Source of the DNA: Hyaloscypha bicolor E
Lineage: Eukaryota > Ascomycota > Leotiomycetes > Helotiales > Hyaloscyphaceae
NCBI RefSeq assembly: GCF_002865645.1
Contig: NW_020194594.1
Location: forward strand, 620,001-684,000
Reading direction: 5' to 3'
DNA: 64,000 nt
Shown one piece after another: positions 1 to 11,063 of this stretch. Both the position numbers and the translations under genes were made by a program. The notes under the pieces were generated by a model. It saw only the letters and a list, made by a program, of their open reading frames with translations, was not told the DNA's origin and did no database searches. How positions within the stretch are numbered: the first letter of the stretch is position 1; each line of letters opens with the position of its first letter.

Positions 1-1890
1 ATATAAGGGTTTGGTTCTACTAATAGTATTAAAAGTATTATTAATATTCAAATTTATTATTACCTTAATTTATTAACCCTCGATTTATTATATATATTAT
101 GTTTACTAATAAACCTTTCTATTATTTATACTTATAGTACTTATATTTGCCTTTATATTATATATCTTAAATCTCGTATTATATTCGTACTATATAAGTA
201 CTTCTTACTAATATAGCAATATCCTAATTACTGGCTATAAGCTATTATAAGCCGAGAATAATAAGGACTACTTATATATATTAGAGATCGGTTTATTCCC
301 TAATAAATAATATCTCGAGTATTTTAAAACTCATTAAGCCTATAACCTATATATCTATCTATATCTCATTATTAATTACTTGTATCTTCTTTCTAAACAG
401 GACTACCTACTATATATTAATAACTAATCCGTTACTAATCCTACTAGAGCTATCCTATCTAATAAAGAACCTATTATAATAGGTAATAAAAGGAAATATA
501 ATTGCCTTCCGGGAAGCAGGAAGGCAATAAGCAAGAAATCACTTATAAAAAAGGCAATAGTTAATAATTCTAACGATTTCTCGGCTAATATCCCGCAAAT
601 TAAGGCTAATTCTAAGGGCAAAGCTAGAGAGATCGAGATATCCCCTGCAAAAAATAATAAAGCTATTAATTCTTAATATTCTCAGTATATAACCAAGGAT
701 ACCAAGATTAAATAATTATCTAATGAGTCCGACTATATCCAAGGAAAAGTACTATTAAAGAAGGGCTAATTAATAGTACCTTTATAGAGCCATATATATT
801 ATTATATATTAGATATAATAAAGGCAGGTATATTTTCCTAGAAAGATAATTTTTGCAAGCTTTAGAAATATATAGGCAGTAACTTTATAATATTATAGAA
901 GTATAAGATAGCAAAATTCAATAAGAAATATAGCAAAAAGAAGCAAAAGATAAAGAAGCCTATTATAATTCTATTCGATTTATTATCTTCTATATTATCT
1001 TCTGAATCGGATTCCGAATTATCTATATTATTCCTATATAGGTATAGATATCTATTATTATTCAAGAAGCTAAAGTACAAATAATATAACTAGCTCTCTA
1101 TTAATATACTTCTAATATTTAATAAAGTTCGGATAATTCTTAATTATTATAAAGGAACTCCTACTAAAAAAGTCAAGTACTAATTTACTATATATTTACT
1201 ATACCTATAATATCTCGTTATAAATTCGTTTTATTATGGATACGAGATATCTCCTTTCCTTATATTTTTAAGTACTATTATAGTATTTTCATATATATAT
1301 ATTTTCCTTTACTATAAATACCTTTACTATTAATAAGATAAGTATATCTGGTTATATCTTCTATAAGTAATTAATAACCTCGGTATAATTATATGGTCCG
1401 GACTACTAGTATTAATATTTTATAATTGGCTAGGGCTAGGTAATTATTTTACTAGAATTTCGTATTTTCCTTTATCTTTAACTACCCTATTATATACGTT
1501 TTCCTTTCTCTTTATATTATTTATTAAATACGTTTTCCTTATCTTATTATTAGTTTATATGAGAATATATAAAGTTCTCAAGGATAGTATTTATTGGGCT
1601 AATAGGAGGTATATAATAATATAATTATAGTTACCAGAACTAGAATCCCCATAGAATTAATAGAAACATCTTTAAATACACTAATAATTCCTATAGAAAG
1701 TAAGGTGGGAGAAATACTAGGAAGACCTTTCCCAGAGCAAGATTCAAGAGTGGATTATAGCAATTCCTGATTATATAAAGGAGATAAGGGGGGAATAAGT
1801 ATAAAGAAGGTAGGAATAAGGGTCAAGAGAAAGTGATTATATATTAGATAGTTATTTTTATAAGATAGAATCAAACTCATCAAAAAATAA
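1..1890. repeat. AT-rich, RIP-like decayed repeat island
   Basis: The block is strongly AT-rich, full of TA steps and stop codons in all frames, unlike the gene-bearing DNA to its right. This composition is what RIP leaves after C-to-T mutation of transposon copies in ascomycetes. Short ORFs inside it (such as 424-621 and 862-1080 on the minus strand) are low-complexity and match nothing I know. No intact transposase or reverse transcriptase motif can be read. The change to normal composition is near 1.9 kb. That it derives from a transposon is inference. Confidence 0.7.
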
Positions 1891-2019
1891 TCGAAATCGG
1901 AGATTTAGCGAGGTAAGCCACATTTCAGGGGACCCTTACAGGGCTTACAGGTAACTAGGACTAGCTACAGGGAGATTAAAGTAAGACTTTACAGGGCATT
2001 TAGTGGCCTTCATAAAATA

Positions 2020-2060
2020 ATGCCCTGTATTCCCGATACTTTATACCGTAATCTTCGTAC
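2020..2060 (-). repeat. Copy of a dispersed ~41-bp repeat
   Basis: This stretch begins atgccctgta and ends taatcttcgtac. It closely matches 44346-44386 in the same orientation and the reverse complement of 43419-43460. The shared core, read on the other strand, is a gtacgaagatt...ataaag...acagggcat pattern. Three copies in one window suggest the end of an old transposon or LTR. I cannot assign a class. Confidence 0.55.
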
Positions 2061-2173
2061 TATACCCAAGTAGATCATGAGCACACTCTCCGCTAGTATG
2101 CACTATGAAAGGGACAAATTATCTGGATGAAGGAATGCCACTGGTTTCAAATTCATGGTGGCCTGGGAAACTA

Positions 2174-2893
2174 TTAGCAAAAAAATAGTAACGAAGAGCG
2201 CAATCTGCAGTAGAGACTTGCTAAAGGCCTTTCCAGAAGCTTACGATGCAAATTGCTGAGTTCTATCCTACTATCGCATAAGTAGTCTCTAAAACGGCGG
2301 GAAAGACCGCCTTGCCCGCAACCGGAACCGACATACAACCCAAGGGTTCCATCACCGCAGGGTATAACATCAAGATACGCCCCTGCGAGTCCTAATTCAA
2401 CTGCGGCTTCGTATTTCGGAGGCTGCAAAAGGTCGGTCGATGCAAGATTTGGTCTGCCAAGAATAAATTGAACTCCTATACTTGGTAAGAAGTTAGATGC
2501 TAAAGCAAAATAAATCCTTAGAATCGGAAACATACGGCATTATGTCACATAGTGTGTCAATGATATCCTCGGGGTTAGCGCTTTGAAAAAATCCGATCCA
2601 ACTACCAGTGACTGCCCTTTCATAGCCCTTCGTATTTTGTTCGGAGAAGTCGGAACGCGAAGCGCTACACTGAACATAGTGGTTAATAGAGGTAATAATG
2701 AAACCAATGTTTTGTCGAAACCGCGAGATATTTGGAGGATCTCCGCTACTATAGTTCTGTTACAATTAGAGTTATCGAGAGTGCTTAGGGTTGATGAACC
2801 TGGAGATGTAGCGAGAAGGGCGGTATCTACTTTTCGAATAATCTCGTTACATGCGTTTGCAGTCGAATGAGGAAGGTAAGTAACGTCTTCCAT
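2174..2893 (-). pseudogene. Broken ORF with GIY-YIG-like segment
   Basis: On the minus strand one frame is open for 240 codons from an ATG at 2893 except for a single TAA at 2540-2542. The N-terminal half (117 codons, starting MEDVTYLP) is not recognised. The C-terminal half contains GAYLDVIPCGDG followed by LGLYVGSGCGQGG and a basic R-R-F-R-D-Y stretch, which recalls the GIY-YIG nuclease pattern (Y-V-G-S-G... R) found in several fungal hypothetical proteins. The TAA could come from CAA by the C-to-T change typical of RIP, and the ORF lies next to the RIP-like island. A further minus-strand ORF (2827-3165) overlaps in another frame and is probably not part of it. It could still be a two-exon gene, although no clean intron spans the stop. 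The family call is weak. Confidence 0.35.
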
Positions 2894-4079
2894 TCCTGGC
2901 GCGACGGGCTGTGATTCGAAAGCGAAAGAGAGAGTTGATTTTCCACGTCAAAGAAACTTGATGGTTTTAGGTCGGCAGGTCTGAGAATATATAGGGAGTA
3001 CCACCTCACCTCGCGACTTCGGGCACTTGGCTGAAACAGGCCGTGATCTCCATCTAACACGCAGGACGACGTGTTGTCAACGAGGGGCAACCACCCACAG
3101 TTGAATTTGACAACAACGATGTAAAATAAGAAAAACAAATATGGTATTCGTAATCTGCGACCCATTTACAGTAAATTTGGGAAAGGCCCTGACTTTTCTA
3201 AGCGCTTCTAAAAAAAATCTCACACTTTTCTGGTGTTCTCAAGTGGATAATCAATGACGCCTTTGGGCCAGCCCGTCGCTACGTAAGAGGCCACTTTTAG
3301 CATCTCGCCAACACTAAAATCTCTCTATCCGCCGGCTTCTCACACGCAGTAAACTGAAAAAGGTATAAATTAAGATGCACAATGCTCCCAAATGCAATCT
3401 AATCGATAACAGTCGCAGTAAAAGAATTGGCTGATTTATGCGAAATAATATAAGTCATGTTTTGGTGTTAGTAATGATGCCAAAAGCGGCCTTTTTTCCC
3501 TTCAACGAGAGGCCACGCATATTGATTCTTCTTATACCTGATACACGGGCCAACCACAGCTACCAACCACCCCACGGTGCCCCACCTACCCTGCGAACAC
3601 CAAAATTCTATCGATTTTTACAAACCTTTAGAGAGACTCTAAAAATTATATGTACAATAAAGATCGGCCGAAATATCACGAATATCGTGTTATTTTTGGA
3701 AGTTGTAGTGTTAAGACCACCACAAATCGCACTTTCGGTGATACCCGGTCGATTGATTTGGCCTGGGGTGGGCAGGGTCCAGAGGACTTGATTTCTAAGA
3801 AACACGTTTGGCAAGGTTCCTTAAATAATCGCTCGCTCCTGGCGCTTCGCTTAGGGTCACGCTAACCCCTCACATCGGTGGTTGTTTCCACGTGACTGTG
3901 CTAGCGCAAGTCTCGCTTACTCAGCAAGGCTAACAAAGAACATTTCGAGTCCCTTCTGCCTGCCAAGTTTAGACAACCGCTCAGCTTCCGCAAACAACTC
4001 CTTCGAAGCACGTACGCTCGCCCACTACACCAACCCTTCCTTAACCCCAAGCCATAACTTTATCAGCCTTCTCGCCGAC
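2894..4079. other. Intergenic; DIB1 upstream region
   Basis: I see no gene with coding character here. Short ORFs such as 3438-3791 overlap in several frames and match nothing. The segment just before 4080 is C-rich and pyrimidine-rich, as is usual for ascomycete promoters and leaders, and its open frame simply runs into DIB1. Confidence 0.6.
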
Positions 4080-4653
4080 ATGGGCTCCGTCGTCCTCCCT
4101 CATCTCGTCACTGGCTGGCATGTCGATCAGGCTATTATGAGCGAGGACGAAAGGCTGGTGATCATCCGCTTCGGTCGTGACTGGGACCCTGATTGCATGA
4201 GACAAGACGAAGTCCTGTACCGTAAGAGGTTCCTCTTTCCATTCACGCCACACTTATTGATCTTGCATATTTATAGGCATCGCCGATCGAGTCAAGAACT
4301 TTGCTGTCATCTATGTGTGCGATCTCGACCAGGTCCCCGACTTCAAGCAGATGTACGGTGAGTAGCACCTCTGTTATTGGATTGTCTTTATATTCGTTGT
4401 CTAGATGTCTTCTTCTCAAGATTGCGCTGATATCTCTCTTCTAGAACTGTACGACCCGGTAACAATGATGTTTTTCTTTCGAAACAAGCATATGATGTGC
4501 GATTTTGGAACTGGGAATAATAATAAGTTGAATTGGGTGCTTGAGGACAAGCAAGAACTTATCGACATTATCGAGACCATTTATCGTGGAGCCAAAAAAG
4601 GGCGTGGATTGGTGGTCAGCCCTAAAGATTACTCTACGCGATATCGGTATTGA
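4080..4653 (+). CDS. dib1: DIB1/DIM1 U5 snRNP thioredoxin-like protein
   Basis: Three exons (4080-4221, 4277-4357, 4445-4653) encode 143 residues, against 142 in the human protein. Dib1 is a core component of the U4/U6.U5 tri-snRNP, has a thioredoxin fold, and is needed for pre-mRNA splicing in the nucleus; it leaves before spliceosome activation. The protein starts MGSVVLPHLVTGWHVDQAI and carries the family blocks FGRDWDPDCMRQDEVLY, VKNFAVIYVCD, ELYDPVTMMFFFRNKHMM, DFGTGNNNK and the C-terminal GRGLVVSPKDYSTRYRY. Both introns have GTRAG donors (gtaaga, gtgagt) and TAG acceptors and keep the frame. The ATG at 4080 gives the family's exact N-terminus, so the open frame upstream of it is leader. 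Nothing is missing or odd. Very confident. Confidence 0.97.
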
Positions 4654-5991
4654 GCTCCCGAAACCGCCAAGGTCCACCTCACTTAAGTCGGCAATTCTTC
4701 TCCGATCTCAGTGCTTCAGGGCCTTTATCACCTCACTACTCGAGCAATCATTCCGTCTGGACCCACCGACCCACCCCATACCTCAAATATTCCTCGAATT
4801 AGCGAATTGAATGCAGTCGATTATGACATGGCGAAACACAAGATTGGGCAACACTCAAGGGCCAGATAAGTATTGGAGCAGCAAATAAAGCACTGGTCTA
4901 GTTAAGGGGGCTAAGGTAAATGGGGAGATATTGCATGCGAGTAGACCGAAGGAAACCAAAAAAGGGGAGATCGTATTGAAGCAAAACACAGGACCCGAAT
5001 ATTAGCTTTGATAAGATAAATAGTCGACAATGCAGCAACTGTCCCATTATCCCATGCTTTTGAAACTCAGGAAGGTAAAACTGGGTTCTCAAATATTTTT
5101 AATGGAAGTGACCAAATCTCGTGCGCGATGTCCCCCCTTCAGCGTTCGGAATAGGACTCCTGCATAATACTAGGTAGACGAAATGCAAGAGATTTTTTAG
5201 CATCAGGAGGAGCCTACTCTGGCTTCTCTACAACGGCGATTTCCTCAACTTCTAGCGCAATGATCGTGATAGCGGTTCCGGACTGAAAACGGATATCGCA
5301 GCTTGCAAGTCATGGTTTTAATGCCAAATGGGACCCTTAGTCGACTTCTTCGGTGCTGCCGCTTCAATGCTGCTCAATACGAAGGCGTGTGGTTAGGAAC
5401 TTACGTGCGAGCGTGATAAGATAATCCTATCTTATTAAACAAATTACTACGAGCGGCTACTCACAGCGTAGAGAATGTGAGGTTAATATACGGCGTTGAT
5501 GATAAAGAGGATGAAATATGTAACTAAGAGCCGGAATCGGTCCCTTTGAATGCGGAGAGCCAAATTTGAACCCCTCCAGGAGCCGCTATTTATAGAAGAG
5601 GGCGGGTTTTTGAACCCGCGAAGCAGGGGTACGCAGATTCGGCTCACTAAAAAATCAGCACAAAACGAAACCCCTCAGAAAACAGAGGTCAAAATCTCAA
5701 GTTTCCGAGGCGTTTTGTTCGGTATCAATCGACTTATGAGCAAACTCTATCGATACTAAAGAAGAGTCGACAAGTACCCTTTACAGGTCCCCGTGCCCGC
5801 CAACACTCAGTCCCCGCTAGTCCACTCTCCATCTCTCGGTTCTTCTATTGGGATATGTATATCCTCATTTAAAACTTTTTTACGTGATTTTTAAGTCTTT
5901 TCTAGATTTTAATTGGCAATAGATTTAAAAAGGAAATAATAGAATTTAGTAATATGGTAGCTTATCCCTTTTGCAACGTATCGTGCCGTTT
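4654..5991. other. Intergenic; no gene seen
   Basis: There are no conserved ORFs. A strong hairpin (gcgggtttttgaacccgc) lies near 5601-5618 and looks like a tRNA T-arm, but the rest of a tRNA is absent. A small AT-rich patch occupies about 5855-5950. Confidence 0.5.
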
Positions 5992-6300
5992 TCACCACGA
6001 GTACGAATCGGCGGTTAAACTCGTCAACGCCCTCTCACGTTCTGATTCTTCCAAATATCGCTGTGCACCACCAGCTTCCATCAAAAACTCATACCAACAA
6101 AAGTTCTTTGGCACAAATCGCATTGCCATAGTGTATTCCCAAAACTCTGGATAGCAACTAGTAGACTCCCAATCTAGGAGACTAGCAATGTCACCTTCCT
6201 TATCTACAAGTATATTGTGATGTTTAATATCCCTATGTGTAAATTTGACGCCAGACGAATAGCTTCATTTTCCTCGCATATAGCTCCGCATATAAATATA
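5992..6300 (-). pseudogene. APH-family phosphotransferase C-terminal remnant
   Basis: Read on the minus strand from 6249 to the TGA at 5992, 85 codons are open. They contain FTHRDIKHHNILVDKEGDI, then LLDWES and CYPEFWEYTMAM. This is the catalytic loop and DWE/PEFWEY region of the aminoglycoside-phosphotransferase/choline-kinase-like family common in fungi, where H-x-D-x(4)-N is the catalytic motif (here HRDIKHHN). Just upstream the frame breaks: the preceding residues (FICGAICEENEAIRLAS) read on in the neighbouring frame, so a 1-nt shift near 6250 separates them. The N-terminal lobe with its ATP-binding part is not visible. It is therefore a truncated, frameshifted relic. The family is clear from the motif; loss of function is inferred. 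Confidence 0.6.
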
Positions 6301-6723
6301 GACTAAATATCAATGCGCTTTGCACGTGACACTGTGCCCCTAGCCTATAAGGTCCTAGTATTAGTAGAGATAAGCTTTAAAACTCCCAGAATTAGTATAA
6401 TGGCCGGTTACTCACACCTAGCCCTCAGGTCTGAGTTCCAAAATTCGTACACCAGCCAGAATTTAACTCGATTATTTTGCCATTATCATTATACCATACG
6501 ATAAATTGAAGAGGAAAGTCACTATCGCACTGCTATACAACAAGAGCAGAAGTGGAGTGTCCCGACGAGCCGAGGCTACACGAGTACTAGCGCGAAATTC
6601 TGTTAAGCATCCCTGTCGTCAGAATTCGCGTTGTCAGCATCATCGATCGCGCCTTACCTCAACTATGCTGCTGAAACCTTCCGGTGTTCATTACCCAACT
6701 TGATCGACAGTTGTGACGCCAAT
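6301..6723. other. Upstream region of the ABC transporter gene
   Basis: No gene is supported. Sequence from 6506 has overlapping short frames. The frame of the transporter stays open back to 6631, but the first convincing family N-terminus is at 6724. Confidence 0.5.
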
Positions 6724-9512
6724 ATGGCCGATACAGAGCTGGGGTTAGCTATTGCTTTTTACCTATACCCTTGCGGCCTCTTCGTAACCTTGTTCTCATC
6801 ACAATTAATCCGCTACCGGTATCGAGATGCCGACGAGCCTTTGGCCGCAATCAACGAGAAGAAGGTCCAAAAAGCACATCGCGTGTATACAAAACTGATA
6901 TGGATCTTCCAGCTTTTGCTATCCCCTTTACTGGTTTGTCCATCATAGGTCACCATCACCCGCTCTGATATGCTCACCATCACCCAGCTGGCCAGCATTG
7001 TCCTGACGTTGAGCGCTGCTATTGCTCGTCGAAATGATATCCCCGAGGATGTCAATTTCCCATATACAGCATATTTGGCCTCTCACACAGGTGTGCTACT
7101 ATATTTCCTTGCTGGATTACTGCCAGATCCCGATGGACCCTGGACCCCGACCATCACTACTCATTGCTTCGCATGGGTAGTAGGCGTGCTTCTTGAAGTT
7201 GTGATCGCATCGGTTTTCATGTCCCAGCAGCACCAGATACATGTGCCCCTAGGCCTTCTCGATAGCTTGTTTGGTCTGAGTTTGGCACGGATCGTTACTC
7301 TTGGCATCATGATCGCGCTCCTCGTTTGCCGGGAGTACGAATTTAAAGGCCCCGAACAAGGACCGGAATCGGAACGGCAGTCACTCCTAGAGAATGGCAA
7401 TGGCCCCAATGGCTACGGATCTGATAGCTCTAAACAGAAACCCAAGAAACCTCGCGATGCTCAGAGCGCGGGTTGGTTTGATTACTTCGCCGGGTTTCGA
7501 GTCCTGTTCCCATACCTATGGTGAGTTATGAAAGCTTGAAGATGTAAGAAAAGTCCATGTAACACACCATAGGCCATCCGACTCCCACCTATACCAAGCC
7601 ATTGTCATAATCTGTCTTGGTTTAATGATATTACAACGCGCAATCAATGTTCTCGTTCCGATCCAGCTTGGAAATCTAGTCGCCGCCCTTGGTTACGGCC
7701 GCATTCCGTGGAAGGAAATAATACTATACGTAGTCTATCGAAGCCTCCAGGGTCAACAAGGAATAATCGGAGCCGGACGTTCTGTCCTTTGGATCCCAGT
7801 ATCGCAATCACTGCTTCGTCGACTATCTTGCGCGGCGTTTGAACACGTTCTTGGACTATCGATGGATTTTCATCTGAGCAAGAAAATTGGCGAAGTAACA
7901 AGCGCACTTAGTCGTGGTAGTGCGATGAACTCATTCCTTGAGAACTTTATGTTCAATGTCTTCCCCATGATATTTGACATTTTCGTGGCGTCTGTCGTCT
8001 TCTTCATCAAATACGACGCCTTCTACACTCTCATTATCCTTGTGATAATGTGGTCATATATCTTCCTCACAATCTACATGGCCAAATTCCGCGGGAGGCA
8101 AAGAAGAGATATGGCTACGAAGAGCCGAGAAATGGAGGCTGCAAAGTAAGTGACAATCACCTATTCAATCCGGGTGTGACTAACAAAGACGTCGTAGAAC
8201 GGATGCTATCATTGCTTATGAGACTGTGCAACATAATTGCGCTGTGGCCTCAGAGACCAAAAGGTTTGAGGAGTATATAACCGTATTCCAGCATGCCGAG
8301 CGACTGGTTCAGTGGTCGCTGAATGGTTTGAATGTGACCCAGAGCACAATATTCAGCCTTGGTACAGCCATGATAGTTGTCTTATCTGCATATAAGATAT
8401 CCTTGGGCCAGCAGACGGTTAGCGAATTTGTCACTCTAATCACATATTTTGCCCAGATTTCAGCACCACTGAACTTCTTTGGCACTTTTTACACGATGAT
8501 ACAGAATAGCTTGATTGAAGCTGAGCGGATGCTCGATCTAGTAGGTTCTCGATTGCCTTTGTAATCACCTCACTAAATTATTCTAGTTCAAAGAGACATC
8601 AGGGGTGGTAGAGAAACCAGATGCAATCGAGCTTCCATACCCGCTCGGCGAAGTCAAGCTCAACAATGTAAAGTTCTCATACCAAGGGAAGGAACCGGCC
8701 ATCGATGGCATAAGCTTTACCATCCCACCCGGAACCAAGACAGCCATTGTCGGGGAATCAGGGGGCGGAAAATCAACATGTCTGAAACTTCTATTCCGAT
8801 TCTACGACGTTGACAGTGGATCTATCACTGTTGATGGATATGATATCCGTGACCTTACGCTGCTCAGCCTGAGAAAGCACATTGGTGTCGTCCCGCAAGA
8901 CACCGTCTTGTTCAACGCAACCATCATGTATAACCTCCGCTACGCCAACCCCAATGCCTCGGACGCCGATGTCTTCAACGCTTGCAAAGCTGCCAACATC
9001 CATGAGCGTATCCTCGCATTCCCAGAACAGTATAATACGAAAGTTGGCGAAAGGGGCCTAAAGCTCTCTGGTGGTGAGCGTCAACGTGTAAGAGAAAACT
9101 AGACCGCACTCGGGATATTGCTGACATAGCCCTTGCTAGGTTGCTATCGCGCGCGCCATTCTCAAAAACAGTCGCATTCTCCTTCTAGACGAGGCGACCG
9201 CATCTCTGGACTCGAATACTGAGCGAGAAATCCAGGCTGCGTTGGAGATGGTGACTAAGGGACGTACGACCATCACCATCGCGTAAGTAACTCCCATCTA
9301 CATGAATGGAAAGTGTTGCTAATAGCACGTGCAGACATCGTTTGTCGACAATCACCACTTCAGATCAGATTATCGTGGTTCATCAGGGGAAAGTTGTGGA
9401 ACGGGGCACGCATAAGGAACTTTTAGCCCTTCAGGGTAGATACTTTGCCATGTGGGAAAAGCAAACCCGGACCGAAAATGACGTTGCTGAGGCGCCGACT
9501 GCAGAGGAATAG
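6724..9512 (+). CDS. hmt1: Hmt1-type vacuolar half ABC transporter (ABCB)
   Basis: Seven exons (6724-6933, 6988-7520, 7573-8145, 8198-8540, 8587-9087, 9140-9282, 9335-9512) give 826 residues; S. pombe Hmt1 is about 830. The family moves phytochelatin-metal or glutathione-conjugate complexes into the vacuole. An N-terminal hydrophobic TMD0 (about residues 5-180) precedes a linker ending in [17 protein letters not shown] and a six-helix transmembrane domain. The nucleotide-binding domain follows MLDLFKE. It shows Walker [10 protein letters not shown] (about 609-617), Q-loop [11 protein letters not shown], signature LSGGERQR, Walker [13 protein letters not shown] and the H-loop in AHRLST. Every exon joint restores a conserved block, for example RV/AIARAIL and TIA/HRLS. 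The first intron has a weak gtttgt donor, but without it a TAG at 6946 stops the frame. It appears intact. Substrate is inferred from the family only; mitochondrial Atm1 is the main alternative, and the TMD0 argues against it. Confidence 0.93.
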
Positions 9513-11063
9513 TGTGGCCGGATCGGGGGGTCATCTGTAGAGCATTGTATAGATACTAATGAAAAGTTCTGTCTGTTCTTAAGGCCAGTCCCTTTTCAAT
9601 TCAGGGTTCAACACAGGGAGCTCAGGCTAGAGTACGAAGGTGGGCGGCGTTGAAAACCGTCCAGCTGCCAGCAGCCAAGAAACACGAAAATCGCTACAAT
9701 TGGAAAATCACAGCAAATCTCAACGGAACGCCTAAAACTCTTTAGCAATCCTTTGCATAATAGAAAAGAAGCAGATCTAACTTCGGCAAAATTACGCCCG
9801 TCCTCGCAGCCCTTGCTTGGGAGGTTGGACGAATTTCAATGCCGCTCGCCTTCGTACGGCGCACGGAAAGCCATAACCTCAAGGATTACATGTACTCAGC
9901 TTCGCACTTGCATGCTTCACCCCACCTCCCCCTCTCTCCCTGTGCTGCTACCACTACTTAAAATACTTACCCTCTCTCCTTACTTCCTATCTATATACAT
10001 ATAATCATAGGGGTAGGAGAGGGGAAATATTAGGAGAGAGATGGAGACTACATTAAAAATCCGTACCATGTCGTACGAAAAGTTCAGTATTTCATTTTTA
10101 GTATAAGAAGCCTATTATTATGAGGCTTCCTTTTCCTCGCGACTTACGAGTCTCGAAGTTTACTTTTTACTTTTACTTACTCGCCCTCCTTATTCCCTCT
10201 CTCTCTCTTCCCCAACCTAATGTCACACGAGCATTTTAGAGTCAGGGATAATAAGTAGGAAGAATGGTCCATTGTGATTGCAGCAAGCCCCTTTTATAGA
10301 GAAATTAGGGGGCCGGTAGTTAAGGGGGGTTAGACAAGGGTGTGAGACAGGAACCTGAGGCATGAATCCGCTCAACACCTAATACCCCCTCTTTTCTACC
10401 CCCTATACTTATATATATAAGAATTCAAGAGAGAGATTGAATGTTTTAAATAGTAGTAGAGGCTTGGGGAGAGGGAGAGGGGGTGGGGGTGTGGTATATG
10501 GATGTAGGCGAATTTTGGTAGGGTGAAACATGCAAGCACGCTTTGTGTGACGGCTGGCGTAAGGGCATGATCTGCCAACGACAGGATATCGGAAACAGGC
10601 ACAAAACGAAGCTAAGCCCGAATTGCTTGGGCGGAACAATACTAAAGGTCGAGGCATCCTCCCTACTTTGTTCTACAGCTTAGTATTTTCCAATACATGA
10701 GATTCTTTGAACTTTGAGCCTTCGACCATTGCATTGATCCCGCCGTTACACTTTACGTTTTGCGTTTTGCTTTAGGTTTCTCGCTTGGTCATCGGATCCT
10801 TCTGGCTTTCCGCAGATGAGATGAGGCTGACATAATTGGTCCTTAAACCGACACGTCGGCCGAAATCCTCTTGCGCCGTTGACGTCGTTGAACCAATCAA
10901 CAACCTTGCAAGGTTTGATACTAACTCAACCAGTGGTCATCGAGTCAGCTTCCTCATCTTTGGTGTTTATTATTATGCTCATCTATCCCATCGGCACTCG
11001 ACATCTATCCCATCACCACTCGACATCTAGCTTGTCACCGCCGTCGGTGACAATCGATTGAAG
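9513..11063. other. Intergenic with a foldback-like repeat
   Basis: No coding region is supported. Most of the centre is occupied by the inverted repeat listed separately (9903-10541). From about 10700 to 11063 lies the promoter and leader of the downstream P450, with CT-rich tracts and two near-identical catctatcccatc / catcaccactcgacatctag segments. Confidence 0.5.
9903..10541. repeat. Imperfect inverted repeat, foldback/MITE-like
   Basis: The arm 9903-10031 and the reverse complement of 10381-10541 align over most of their length, with one insertion of about 30 bp. Matching blocks include gcacttgcatgcttcacccc with gtgcttgcatgtttcaccct, CCCCTCTCTCCC with CCCTCTCCCC, and ctaccactacttaaaa with ctactactatttaaaa. 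About 350 bp lie between the arms, including a small hairpin (gaagcct/aggcttc) near 10105-10130. There is no ORF. The structure suggests a non-autonomous DNA element, but I found no clean target-site duplication. Confidence 0.5.

Noticed and set aside
3438..3865. Overlapping ORFs on both strands upstream of DIB1
   Set aside because: They overlap in three frames, have odd composition and no homology.
5590..5660. tRNA-like T-arm (gcgggttcaaaaacccgc on the minus strand)
   Set aside because: The T-arm pairs well, but no acceptor stem, D-arm or anticodon arm could be placed around it on either strand.
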